Shown here: positions 9,422 through 21,287 of the stretch, one piece after another | How the letters are laid out: every line of letters starts with the position of its first letter | Position numbering within the stretch: the first letter of the stretch is position 1 | From: Gaiellales bacterium | Lineage (GTDB): Bacteria > Actinomycetota > Thermoleophilia > RBG-16-64-13 | Assembly (NCBI GenBank): GCA_012719395.1 | Contig: JAAYAL010000072.1 | Location: forward strand, 1-60,687 | Length of the DNA stretch: 60,687 nucleotides | Direction: 5' to 3' | Translations under genes and position numbers: made by a program | The notes under the pieces: model-generated | Told to the model about the DNA's origin: nothing | Databases searched by the model: none | What the model saw: the letters and a program-made list of their open reading frames with translations, nothing else

Positions 9422-9467
9422 TCCCGTGCGCCATCCTTACTCGTGTTCTTTCCGTAACCTTGATTGC

Positions 9468-9496
9468 AGCATACTGCCAATGCAACGGCGCTGCAA
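9468..9496 (-). promoter_or_regulatory. Sigma-70-like promoter for the GGDEF-like gene
   Basis: On the reverse strand TTGCAG (9496-9491) and TATGCT (9473-9468) are separated by exactly 17 nt. The predicted start would fall near 9461, about 40 nt before the ATG at 9421. Five of six bases match the -35 consensus if the last is ignored; the -10 matches at four. Confidence 0.5.
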
Positions 9497-9601
9497 TAGG
9501 TTTTGCTGAATTGCAGTAATGAAACGAACACGAAACGCGGCGGCGGGAAACCAGGGCGGCGGAACGGATGATTTCTTCAGAGGAGCAAGGGGTGCAGACA
9601 G

Positions 9602-9674
<73 letters not shown>

Positions 9675-9687
9675 AAGGAAGAAAGAG

Positions 9688-9761
9688 TGGGCCTAAGTGG
9701 AGTCGAACCACCGACCTCATCCTTATCAGGGATGCGCTCTAACCAACTGAGCTATAGGCCC
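9688..9761 (-). tRNA. tRNA-Ile (anticodon GAT)
   Basis: Reverse-strand cloverleaf with acceptor GGGCCTA/TAGGCCC, D arm AGCTCAGTTGGTTAGAGC, anticodon loop CTGATAA (anticodon GAT) on an ATCC/GGAT stem, and TTCGACT loop. CCA is not encoded. It is followed by tRNA-Ala, the same Ile/Ala pair often found in rRNA spacers, but here there is no rRNA next to it. A promoter lies immediately upstream. Confidence 0.97.
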
Positions 9762-9774
9762 ACGCGGGCTACGA

Positions 9775-9802
9775 AGTTTACCCTCAACGCCGCCGATGTC
9801 AA
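9775..9802 (-). promoter_or_regulatory. tRNA-Ile/tRNA-Ala promoter
   Basis: Reverse-strand TTGACA (9802-9797) is a perfect -35 and TAAACT (9780-9775) a good -10 with 16-nt spacing. The predicted start, near 9768, is a few bases upstream of the tRNA-Ile 5' end at 9761. Confidence 0.75.
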
Positions 9803-9881
9803 GCGAAACAGGTGTCCCCGCCCGCGCGCTGCGGTAAGCTTGGGTCAGACACCGCCCAGCGCGGAACGGTGGAGGTCACTG

Positions 9882-10370
9882 GTGGAAGGCTTCGAGAAAA
9901 TGGTGGTATACGGCGTCAGTTTCGACGCCAACCGTCAGCCTATCGTCTTACTCCGAGTGGAGGAGGGGACGAGGTTCCTGCCCATCTGGATAGGCCAACC
10001 AGAGGCAGCAGCCATCCTCATGAAACTCCAGAACACGGAATTGCCGCGCCCCATGACCCACGATCTCATGACCAACATCCTCTCGAACCTATCCGCGCGC
10101 CTAGTGCGTGTGGTGGTGACCGAGCTCAAGGACAACACGTTCTATGCCCTTTTGCACTTGGAGGCGGGCGACCGGCAGATCAGCGTGGACTCGCGGCCCT
10201 CGGACGCCATCGCCCTTGCCGTCCGAACTGAGTCGCCCATCTTCGCCGCGCAGGAGCTGCTGGAGAGCAGTGGCATAGAGTTTGAGCAGGAACCCGAAGA
10301 CACCGAGGAGATCGTTAAAGAGTTCCGCGACTTCCTGGAGCAGATCAGCCCGGAGGACTTTGTAGGTTAG
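9882..10370 (+). CDS. Bifunctional nuclease family protein (DUF151)
   Basis: About 162 residues. The core VVYGVSFDANRQPIVLLRVE, RFLPIWIGQPEAAAI, RPMTHDLMTNIL and DSRPSDAIALAVRTESPIFA is the BFN/DUF151 domain; the acidic C-terminal helix (EEIVKEFRDFLEQISPEDF) resembles a UVR-type tail. GTG 9882 is chosen because GGAGGT sits 6 nt upstream; ATG 9900 is the alternative. A longer reading from 9687 is impossible because it would run through tRNA-Ile. Homologues have RNase/DNase activity in some species, but the physiological role in bacteria is unclear. It converges on chorismate mutase with a 4-nt overlap of stops. Confidence 0.9.
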   Translation: MEGFEKMVVYGVSFDANRQPIVLLRVEEGTRFLPIWIGQPEAAAILMKLQNTELPRPMTHDLMTNILSNLSARLVRVVVTELKDNTFYALLHLEAGDRQISVDSRPSDAIALAVRTESPIFAAQELLESSGIEFEQEPEDTEEIVKEFRDFLEQISPEDFVG

Positions 10371-10651
10371 CAGTCCTCTTTCCGCGCCACCTCTTTCTTG
10401 GTGAGGGCCAAGATCATCCGGAAGACCTCTTCCAGCCCTTCCCTTGAGATGGGGCCGCGGTTGGAACGCGACAGGTAGGTCATGACCCAGTCCTCCCGCG
10501 CCGGGTCAACGAAGCTGATGCTCTGGGATTCCTTGTACGTCTTCAGCTTGGCCACGAGTTGGATGCGTTTGTTGAGCGCTTCGAGTATCTTGAGATCATT
10601 GTCTGAGATCTGCTCACGGTATTGCTTGATGACGGCGTCGTCGGCGATCAC
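10367..10651 (-). CDS. Chorismate mutase, AroQ class
   Basis: A 94-residue all-helical chorismate mutase, converting chorismate to prephenate for Phe/Tyr synthesis. The first helix has REQISDNDLKILEALNKRIQ, matching the AroQ pattern (R-x2-I-D-x2-D-x2-I-x3-L-x2-R), followed by VAKLKTYKESQSI with the conserved Lys and VDPAREDWVM corresponding to the D-P-x-R-E motif. The start is GTG with AAAGGAG upstream. Standalone small AroQ proteins are common in Actinomycetota. No other shikimate gene is adjacent. Confidence 0.88.
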   Translation of the reverse strand: MIADDAVIKQYREQISDNDLKILEALNKRIQLVAKLKTYKESQSISFVDPAREDWVMTYLSRSNRGPISREGLEEVFRMILALTKKEVARKEDC

Positions 10652-10702
10652 GATTGTGTCACTCCTTTGCTCATAGCCCCAGAGAAGAAGGGAACATTAT
10701 AT

Positions 10703-10933
10703 ATGTGCGAATCCCATGCGTATCTCATGCGTGACGGCAAGGCCGAGCTGTATATGGAAAATGTCATCTCGCTCGTGGCCGAGGATGGGTGGTTGCGGCT
10801 GACGGACCTGCTGGGAGACGAAGCCAGACTCGGCGCGCGTGTGCAGCAGATCGACTTCGCCGGCCACCGCATTCTACTGGAGCCGATGGCGGAGCCTCAA
10901 GACCTGCGCAAATTGCGCACGCCATCGCTCTGA
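10703..10933 (+). CDS. CooT-family nickel-binding protein
   Basis: A 76-residue protein starting MCESHAYLMRDGKAELYMEN. CooT proteins are small and begin MCE or MCx, with Cys2 as nickel ligand; they are linked to maturation of carbon monoxide dehydrogenase or other nickel enzymes. The rest (VISLVAEDGWLRLTDLLGDE and a C-terminal HRILLEP strand) matches the family beta-barrel pattern. ATG 10703 is set by the MCE start and an AAGAAGGG upstream. Its 3' end overlaps the convergent CbiA-like gene by 37 nt. No CO dehydrogenase is visible here; larB 3 kb away is another nickel-related gene. Confidence 0.8.
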   Translation: MCESHAYLMRDGKAELYMENVISLVAEDGWLRLTDLLGDEARLGARVQQIDFAGHRILLEPMAEPQDLRKLRTPSL

Positions 10934-12267
10934 CCGGCTTCGAACTCCCGGCAGGCGGCAACGAACCGGGCCGCAGCCGAGCGGCAGGACGCGAAGTGGA
11001 TGAGCAGGCGGCTGCACAGGAGCCGGGGGGTGGACGCGCCTTCGTATAGCCTGCGCGTCCACCCGTCCTGCGACAGACTCAGAGCGTAGCCCAGGGTGAC
11101 CGGCTCCTCCAACAACTCCGTGTCCTGCACCACCCAGCCGGTGACTTCTTCTCCCTGTTCCAGCAGCACGTTGTCGCGCTCGGCACGGACCTGGAAATAC
11201 GCCGGCTCATCGACCTCGTCCAGGATCTCCGCTTCCCCGGGCAGGATCCCGGCCATCTCGTGTGCCCGGCCAAAGGCATCGCGCACGCGGGAGAGAAGAT
11301 AGGTCAAACCGCCGCCCATGGCCACGAAGGGGACCTTCTCCTCCAGTCTCTGGCGGAGGTCCTGCATCAGCACGCGATTGGCCGCTAATTCGCCGATCTC
11401 CTCCTGCCACAGATACCCGGCAATGATGATCCCGGCTGTGTGCTCGGGGCAGCCGGTGTCCGTCATCAGATCCAGGCGGCGTACGCGCGCACCGGCCGAG
11501 CGCAGCAGTTCGATGCAGTCGCGGCTCCAGGGCGTGAAACCTCTTCCCGCCGCCACCAGGACCAGCGGCCCCTCCCGCTCCCGAGGGCGCGAGGTCGGAT
11601 GAGGGGGGAGGAACCCACGCTGTCCTGCTATGTTCTCCAGGATCCCCATGTTGATACGCTCGCGCACCAGGCTCATGAGGCTCCCCGCGGGAGGCCCGTC
11701 GGAAAGGCCGGCACGAGTGCCGTCCCAGGTCAGCGGGTCTCCCTGGAAGAAGCAGCCCACCACCGGCAGATCGGGCCGGCGAAGGACTCGCACCATCTCC
11801 TCCGCGTGGAGGCGGTCCCGCAATCCTGTGAGCAGCAACCCGGCCAGATTGATGTCTCTGGCGCGGATGCGCAATCCCTCCACCACGGCGCCGACCGTTG
11901 GGCCCCAGCCCCGGCAATCCAGGAGCAGCACCACCGGTGCGTCCAGCCGGATAGCAAGCTGTTCCGGCGTCCACACTCCGGCAGGACCGGGATCGAACAG
12001 GCCGTAGGCCGTGCAGAGCAAGGAGACATCCGCCCCGGCCACGGTCAGGGAGTAAAGATCCACCGCCGCCTGCATGCCGTACAGCCCGGGATCCAGGAAG
12101 GACGACCCCTCCCAACGGTCCCAGATGTGGCAGGGAGCAGGAACGCCCAGATGATGCAGGCGGGTATGCGTTTGGCTGCGGCCCGCGATCTCAGCCAAGA
12201 CCGCGGCCACGCCCGAGGCAATACCTGTCCGGTGGGTAGGGGCGAGCAGGAGTCTGGGAAGGGACAT
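10897..12267 (-). CDS. Cobyrinate a,c-diamide synthase-like protein, catalytic residues lost
   Basis: A 456-residue protein with the CbiA/CobB two-domain layout. The N-terminal domain resembles the dethiobiotin-synthetase-like fold (APVVLLLDCRGWGPTVGAVV, NLAGLLLTGL), but where the P-loop GKT should be it reads THRTGIASGV. The C-terminal GATase-3 domain is recognisable by GYLWQEEIGELAANR, HEMAGILPGEAEILD and LLIHFASCRSAAARFV. Where family members have the catalytic Cys (AECGGLMYL) this has AMGGGLTYLL. Both ATP binding and glutaminase chemistry are therefore doubtful. It may bind a tetrapyrrole or regulate another enzyme. It is convergent with the CooT-like gene. Fold assignment is fairly sure, function unknown. 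Confidence 0.75.
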   Translation of the reverse strand: MSLPRLLLAPTHRTGIASGVAAVLAEIAGRSQTHTRLHHLGVPAPCHIWDRWEGSSFLDPGLYGMQAAVDLYSLTVAGADVSLLCTAYGLFDPGPAGVWTPEQLAIRLDAPVVLLLDCRGWGPTVGAVVEGLRIRARDINLAGLLLTGLRDRLHAEEMVRVLRRPDLPVVGCFFQGDPLTWDGTRAGLSDGPPAGSLMSLVRERINMGILENIAGQRGFLPPHPTSRPREREGPLVLVAAGRGFTPWSRDCIELLRSAGARVRRLDLMTDTGCPEHTAGIIIAGYLWQEEIGELAANRVLMQDLRQRLEEKVPFVAMGGGLTYLLSRVRDAFGRAHEMAGILPGEAEILDEVDEPAYFQVRAERDNVLLEQGEEVTGWVVQDTELLEEPVTLGYALSLSQDGWTRRLYEGASTPRLLCSRLLIHFASCRSAAARFVAACREFEAGQSDGVRNLRRS

Positions 12268-12438
12268 TACCCTACACTCGGGTGACGCGGGCGCTGGTGA
12301 GCATGATCATGAGGACGTCCACCGGATTGATGTTCGCCAGAGAAGCGCAAAATCCTTACCGCCGGCTCGTCCGGCGCCGGTGGGCCCTCCGCCTTCCCAG
12401 GTGCTGGAGACCGTGCAGCGCTTCCTGGGCCCAGCCAG
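12268..12438. other. Intergenic stretch with a start-less open frame
   Basis: On the forward strand one frame (from about 12302 to the TAG at 12440-12442) reads without stop and ends QVLETVQRFLGPAS, with coding-like third positions in its second half. It has no ATG, GTG or TTG start. It may be a decayed gene end or chance. No tRNA or strong hairpin was seen. Confidence 0.25.
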
Positions 12439-13125
12439 CTAGCGATTTCGGCTGATCAGCACCAAGCGCAGCAGGTTGAGCACGGCCATCATTGCGGCTG
12501 CCAGGTAGGTCAGCGCAGCGGCATTCAGCACGCTGCGGGCTGCGGGGATCTCGTCCGGGAGCAAGATGCTGTGGGATTCGAGGCCCGCCAACGCTCGGCG
12601 CGATGCATTGAGCTCCACGGGGATGGTGACCAGCGTGAAGAGCACGAACACTGAGAACAGCAGGATGCCGATGTTCATCATGAGCTCGTTGCGCCCGAAG
12701 ACCAGGCCCAAGAAGAACAGGAAGAACCCCAGGTTGCTACCCAGAGAGGCCCCCTGCACCATCCAGCCACGGGCCCGGAGAAAGGCGTACCCCTCCGCGT
12801 CCTGCAACGCATGCCCGGCCTCATGCGCCGCCACGCCCAGCGCGGCCAGGGACTTGCCCCCGGCCACTCCGTTGCTGAGTGTGAGCGTCTTGGAGCGAGG
12901 ATCGTAGTGGTCGCTCAGTGTGCCTCCCGAGACTTCGATGCCCACGTGCCCAAGCCCGGCGGAGTCAAGCAGCATCCGCGCGCCCTGGGCGCCGGTGAGG
13001 CCGCGGGCGGAGGGCACTTCCTGATAGCGGCGGAAAGTGGAGTTCACACGGAACTGGGCGAATATGGACAGCAGAAGGGCCGGGACCAGCAGAAACAGCG
13101 TCCAATCCCAGAAGAATAAGGGCAT
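12439..13125 (-). CDS. Membrane zinc metallopeptidase, YugP family
   Basis: About 228 residues. A first transmembrane helix (MPLFFWDWTLFLLVPALLLS) is followed by a cytoplasmic segment, the zinc motif HEAGH in LGVAAHEAGHALQDAEGY, and three further hydrophobic helices. LTGAQGARMLLDSAGL, LSDHYDPRSKTLTLS and ELNASRRAL are conserved YugP-family segments, the last probably carrying metal or substrate contacts. ATG 13125 is preferred over 13143 because GGGGGAT lies upstream at normal spacing. It follows gyrA on the same strand. Its substrates are unknown. Confidence 0.88.
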   Translation of the reverse strand: MPLFFWDWTLFLLVPALLLSIFAQFRVNSTFRRYQEVPSARGLTGAQGARMLLDSAGLGHVGIEVSGGTLSDHYDPRSKTLTLSNGVAGGKSLAALGVAAHEAGHALQDAEGYAFLRARGWMVQGASLGSNLGFFLFFLGLVFGRNELMMNIGILLFSVFVLFTLVTIPVELNASRRALAGLESHSILLPDEIPAARSVLNAAALTYLAAAMMAVLNLLRLVLISRNR

Positions 13126-13223
13126 GAGACTATCCCCCTGCAAGCAGATTCATCAGTGGCCAGAAGTATATACCAAGGGTCACCCACCCCGGCCTGGCGG
13201 CGCCCGCCTCTCGGGGGCAGTGG

Positions 13224-15734
<2,511 letters not shown>

Positions 15735-15750
15735 GTGCCGACCCGCCTAC

Positions 15751-17862
<2,112 letters not shown>

Positions 17863-18062
17863 TCAACAACGCAATGCGTGCGGTGGTCATAACGGGGCAG
17901 AATCGCCCGAAAGGAGGGGGGAATTGACCCTGGGAAGGCGTATTCCTGCCCCGGCTATGATAGCACAAGCCGGCCCCGGCTCCCGAGGCGACGTACGCTC
18001 CCAGCAGTACTGTTCCACCACGGGCGTCCGCGACGGCTCGTGCAGTCCACCGTCTCGTCGAC

Positions 18063-18548
18063 TTATCCGGACCGTGCACTCTTGGCGCGCAGAAGCGTGG
18101 CGCGCATGAGAGCGGCCAGCCTGGCGCCCAGCACGGGATCACAGGCCGCGCGCTCCACCTCGGCCACCGCCGCTTCGTCGTCCTCACTCAAGCCGGATGC
18201 TCCCACAGCCCGCGTCGCCCCAGCAACGCCTCCCGCCGCAGGTGCGTCTGCACCGGGATCACCCGGCCACCCGGCGCTGCGGACCACCATTTCCCGCACC
18301 GCATCCTCGCCCAGCACGGCATTGAGCCGCTCAATCACCTGCGGACTCATGAGCTGCAGGGTCTGGGCCCACGCCGGCGAGGACGCCGCCACGATCAGCT
18401 TCCCCGCCCGCAGAGACGTGGGCACGGCATTGCGGGCGATCTCTGCTCCGACGACTGAGGGCCAGTTCTCGGCCAGCCGTGCCGGCTCCGATCTGCGTTC
18501 CGGCGCCACAGCTCCCAGGAGGTCTCCCAGGCGATCAAACTCACCCAC
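18063..18548 (-). CDS. dciA: DciA-like protein (DUF721), predicted helicase loader
   Basis: About 161 residues. The KH-like DUF721 core spans roughly residues 1-90: FDRLGDLLGAV, LAENWPSVVGAEIARNAVP, KLIVAASSPAWAQTLQLMSPQVIERL. DciA proteins load replicative helicase DnaB in bacteria lacking DnaC/DnaI. The C-terminal part is an Ala/Gly-rich low-complexity extension. GTG 18548 is chosen because a G-rich ribosome site precedes it; it overlaps the recF stop by 8 nt. The recF-dciA-gyrB order is an actinobacterial hallmark. The gap to gyrB (17845-18062) shows only a TATCAT-like -10 on the reverse strand. Confidence 0.85.
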   Translation of the reverse strand: MGEFDRLGDLLGAVAPERRSEPARLAENWPSVVGAEIARNAVPTSLRAGKLIVAASSPAWAQTLQLMSPQVIERLNAVLGEDAVREMVVRSAGWPGDPGADAPAAGGVAGATRAVGASGLSEDDEAAVAEVERAACDPVLGARLAALMRATLLRAKSARSG

Positions 18549-19635
18549 AACAGCCCCCCACCTCCACCACATTCGCCCCGGCCAACTCCCCCTCGGTGAA
18601 GTGATGGAGATCAGTGGTGGTGATGATGCTCTGTCCGCAGGTCACCACCATGGCCAGCAACGCCCGACGTCTCTCCGCATCCAGTTCGCTCATGACATCG
18701 TCCAGCAGCAGAATGGGGCGAGCCCCTCCCCCCTGCGCCCATTCCCTCTGTGCCAGTAGTAGCGTCAGCAGGCCCAGTCGCTGCTCGCCCTGCGAGCCCG
18801 CCTCACGCAGGTCCACTCCGTCCACCACCAGCCTCACGTCGTCGCGGTGGGGGCCGAGGTGCGTGAAGGAGAGCCTGCGATCGGACGCCCGCCGTCCCGC
18901 CAGAGCCGCCCGATACTCCTCAACACTGAGATCTGCCGCATTCGTCCTGTAGACCAAGCGCAACTCCGCCGGGCGGGCGGCCAGCGCCCGGTGGACCCCG
19001 GATGCAGTGCGGGCGAAGGCGGCCAGGCCCTCGGTGCGCAGCTTCACCAACAGATGCCCTTCCTGGGCCAGGATGGCCTCCCAGGGCTTGTGCTGCGCAT
19101 CAACGGTGCCGCCCTGCAGGAGGGCGTTCCGCTGCGCCAGCGCTCCGCCGTAACGGGAGACCGCCTCCCTGTACTGGACCGACCGTTTCGCAAAGAGCGC
19201 ATCCATGAAGGTACGCCTGCGCCCCGGGCTGCCCTTCACCAACCGCACGTCATCAGGCAAGAACACGCTGAGTGGCGCCAGTTGTGCCCAGCGGTCCATG
19301 TTCGCGAGAGGGGAACCGTTTGTGTAGCACCGTTTTGTCCCGTCGGATGACAACGCAAAAGCAACCTCCGCGCAGGGCGGGGCTTGTGCGTCCTCGCACT
19401 CCTCATCCGCCACCAACTGCACTTCGGCCCGCAGGTACGTGGAGCCTTTGCGTATGACATCGGTCACACGGAAGGTCCGGGGCGACCTCGCCTGCAGGGC
19501 CAGTAGGACCCCCTCAACCACGCTCGTCTTCCCTGCACCGTTGCGCCCGTGGATGATGTTGAGGCGAGGCCGAAAGCCGAGGGTGATGTCGGAGTGGCTA
19601 CGGACGTTGATCAGGCGTACCCGGCCGACCAGCAT
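18541..19635 (-). CDS. recF: RecF, DNA replication and repair protein
   Basis: A 364-residue SMC-like ATPase acting in single-strand gap repair and loading of RecA with RecO/RecR. Walker A is IHGRNGAGKTSVVEGVL near the N-terminus; the family motif FLPDDVRLVKGSPGRRR is present; the ABC signature region is LREAGSQGEQRLGLL, and Walker B with D-loop is PILLLDDVMSELDAERR. It overlaps the upstream S4 gene by 38 nt and dciA by 8 nt, so the block is tightly co-translated. Length is normal. Confidence 0.97.
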   Translation of the reverse strand: MLVGRVRLINVRSHSDITLGFRPRLNIIHGRNGAGKTSVVEGVLLALQARSPRTFRVTDVIRKGSTYLRAEVQLVADEECEDAQAPPCAEVAFALSSDGTKRCYTNGSPLANMDRWAQLAPLSVFLPDDVRLVKGSPGRRRTFMDALFAKRSVQYREAVSRYGGALAQRNALLQGGTVDAQHKPWEAILAQEGHLLVKLRTEGLAAFARTASGVHRALAARPAELRLVYRTNAADLSVEEYRAALAGRRASDRRLSFTHLGPHRDDVRLVVDGVDLREAGSQGEQRLGLLTLLLAQREWAQGGGARPILLLDDVMSELDAERRRALLAMVVTCGQSIITTTDLHHFTEGELAGANVVEVGGCCG

Positions 19636-19876
19636 CAGACCTCACCTGGATCACAAAGGTCCGCCCGCCGATTTCCACCCGGTCGTCCCCCACGAGTTTC
19701 CGTCCCCGCCTCCGCTCCACATTGCTGTTCACCCGCACCTCGCCTGCTTCAATCCGTGCCTTGGCCTCCCCGCCGGTGCCGACGGACGCCGTCAGCTTGA
19801 GCAACTGGCCCAGGGTGGTTCCCGGCCGTACCGAGACTCGACGCGGCTGCGCAGGGCTGGAGGACGGTTCACCCAC
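19598..19876 (-). CDS. S4-domain RNA-binding protein (YaaA/RlbA type)
   Basis: A 92-residue protein with one S4 domain: TTLGQLLKLTASVGTGGEAK, IEAGEVRVNSNVERRRGRK and GDDRVEIGGRTFVIQV. Such proteins occur between dnaN and recF in many Gram-positive genomes and bind 23S rRNA or tRNA-like structures. The GTG start abuts the dnaN TAG directly, and the 3' end overlaps recF. A short basic N-terminal extension (about 14 residues) precedes the domain. Confidence 0.9.
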   Translation of the reverse strand: MGEPSSSPAQPRRVSVRPGTTLGQLLKLTASVGTGGEAKARIEAGEVRVNSNVERRRGRKLVGDDRVEIGGRTFVIQVRSDAGRPGTPDQRP

Positions 19877-20983
19877 CTATTCCCCCAAGCGGATGGGCAT
19901 GATGAGGTACAGGAAATCGTCCGCTTGCCCGCGCAAGAGGCCGGGGCGCAGCGGGCTGATGAACCTCATATGCAGATCTTCCTCTTCCACACCGGCGGCT
20001 CCGGCCAGCAGAAAGTCTGGGTTGAACCCAATCTCCAAGGGCTCACCTTGGTACTGAACAGGCATGCTTTCCCGAGCGGCGCCTACATCCTGCGACTGCG
20101 CCGAGATGGTGAGGGTGTTTCCCTCAAACTGCAGCCGGACGGGGGCGCTCTTGGGGGCCAGCAGACTCACGCGCTTGAGGCTTTCCATGAACTCCTCCCT
20201 ATCGGCGATAGCTTCGCTCTCGAAGTTCTCCGGGATGAGTTGCTTGTGGTTGGGAAACTGGCCGTCGATGAGCCGCGAGATGATGAGCACCTCTCCCGCT
20301 TGGAACAGTATCTGGTTGTGCGTAGGCACGACGGTGATACTGTCCGCCGCCACACCGGCGGCGACACGTGACAGCTCCGTCAAGCAGCGCGCCGGCACAA
20401 TCGCCTGTATCTTTTCTTTGACCGATGCTTCTACTGGGGTCTCTTTCACGCTCAACCGGTAGCTGTCCGTTGCCACCATGCGCACTACGTTTTTCGCCAC
20501 TTGAACCAGCACACCCATCAACACCGGTCGCGTCTCATCACGTGAGGCGGAAGCGGCCACTCTGTCAACTGTGGCCAAGAAGCTCTCCTTCGCCACCGTG
20601 AAGCCCTCTTCTATCGGGAACAAGGGGAGACGGGGGAAATCCTCCGCCGGGAGAATGCGCAGCGAGAACAACGCTTCGCCACAGCTCAGGTCAACCTGTT
20701 GCTCACCCGCCTTCCTCTCGAGGGTTACCTCGCGCGGGGACAACGTCTTCGCGATCTCCGCCAAGATCCGCGCCGGGAGAACAGCCGCCCCGGTTGCCTC
20801 CACCACACCCCGAAGGGGAGCTCTCACCGATATCTCCATATCTGTGGCGGTCAGGGTGATACCGGCGCCTTCCGCCTCCACCAACACACCGGTGAGCACT
20901 TGAATGGAGCTCCGGGTGGACACCGCTCTGCCAACGATGCCGAGAGCCTCAACCAGGTCCGCCTTGCTGGTGACTATGCGCAT
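19877..20983 (-). CDS. dnaN: DNA polymerase III beta sliding clamp
   Basis: A 368-residue three-domain clamp. N-terminal MRIVTSKADLVEALGIVGRAV, the domain-2 pattern SRDETRPVLMGVLVQV with ATDSYRLSVKE, and the C-terminal peptide DFLYLIMPIRL that contributes to the partner-binding pocket are all present. GGGAGGACC precedes the ATG. It lies downstream of dnaA across a 304-nt intergenic region with origin features and begins a tight run dnaN-S4-recF-dciA. Confidence 0.98.
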   Translation of the reverse strand: MRIVTSKADLVEALGIVGRAVSTRSSIQVLTGVLVEAEGAGITLTATDMEISVRAPLRGVVEATGAAVLPARILAEIAKTLSPREVTLERKAGEQQVDLSCGEALFSLRILPAEDFPRLPLFPIEEGFTVAKESFLATVDRVAASASRDETRPVLMGVLVQVAKNVVRMVATDSYRLSVKETPVEASVKEKIQAIVPARCLTELSRVAAGVAADSITVVPTHNQILFQAGEVLIISRLIDGQFPNHKQLIPENFESEAIADREEFMESLKRVSLLAPKSAPVRLQFEGNTLTISAQSQDVGAARESMPVQYQGEPLEIGFNPDFLLAGAAGVEEEDLHMRFISPLRPGLLRGQADDFLYLIMPIRLGE

Positions 20984-21287
20984 GGGTGGTCCTCCCGCTC
21001 AGAGTGTGTGAACACGCTGTGGTACAGAACGACGTGTCTTCTATTGAATTTCTTTATTGAAAGAGAGGTAGTAGTAGTCATGAGAGCTGTGGAAATGGTG
21101 GATAACTCGGCCGTCGTGGGGTGCACTGCCGGTGGTGACGTGGATTGGGTTGTGGAAGCGACGGGAGAACTGACGGGTTTGACGAGGGTGGCCGCACCTG
21201 CACCAATGCGGCAGGGGGAGTATGAACACGCTGTGCACAGTGTTCTGCAGAGGTGCCGGGGATAAGTGACGGTGTGGGCGCCCAGGG
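20984..21287. other. oriC candidate, dnaA-dnaN side (unwinding region)
   Basis: A 304-nt gene-free region between dnaA and dnaN. It has an AT-rich stretch at about 21037-21067, three TAG trinucleotides (21069-21077), and two reverse-orientation DnaA-box-like 9-mers side by side: ATTTCCACA (21096-21088, two mismatches) and TTATCCACC (21105-21097, one mismatch). The rest is GC-rich with scattered TGTGGA words. This is where B. subtilis, Streptomyces and Mycobacterium place the unwinding element. Confidence 0.7.
21037..21105 (+). promoter_or_regulatory. Basal-unwinding-like module: AT-rich DUE, DnaA-trios, DnaA boxes
   Basis: Reading the forward strand: AT-rich TTCTATTGAATTTCTTTATT (about 21037), TAGTAGTAG at 21069-21077, a 10-nt spacer, then two DnaA-box-like sites to 21105. 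DnaA-trios are read 3'-GAT-5' outward from a DnaA box, so the 3' end of the TAG repeats should face the boxes and the 5' end the AT-rich DNA, as here. The boxes are imperfect and the spacer is longer than the short GC-rich spacer of B. subtilis. Confidence 0.55.

Noticed and set aside
9687-9881. N-terminal extension of the bifunctional nuclease frame
   Set aside because: It would read through tRNA-Ile on the other strand; GGAGGT before GTG 9882 fixes a later start.
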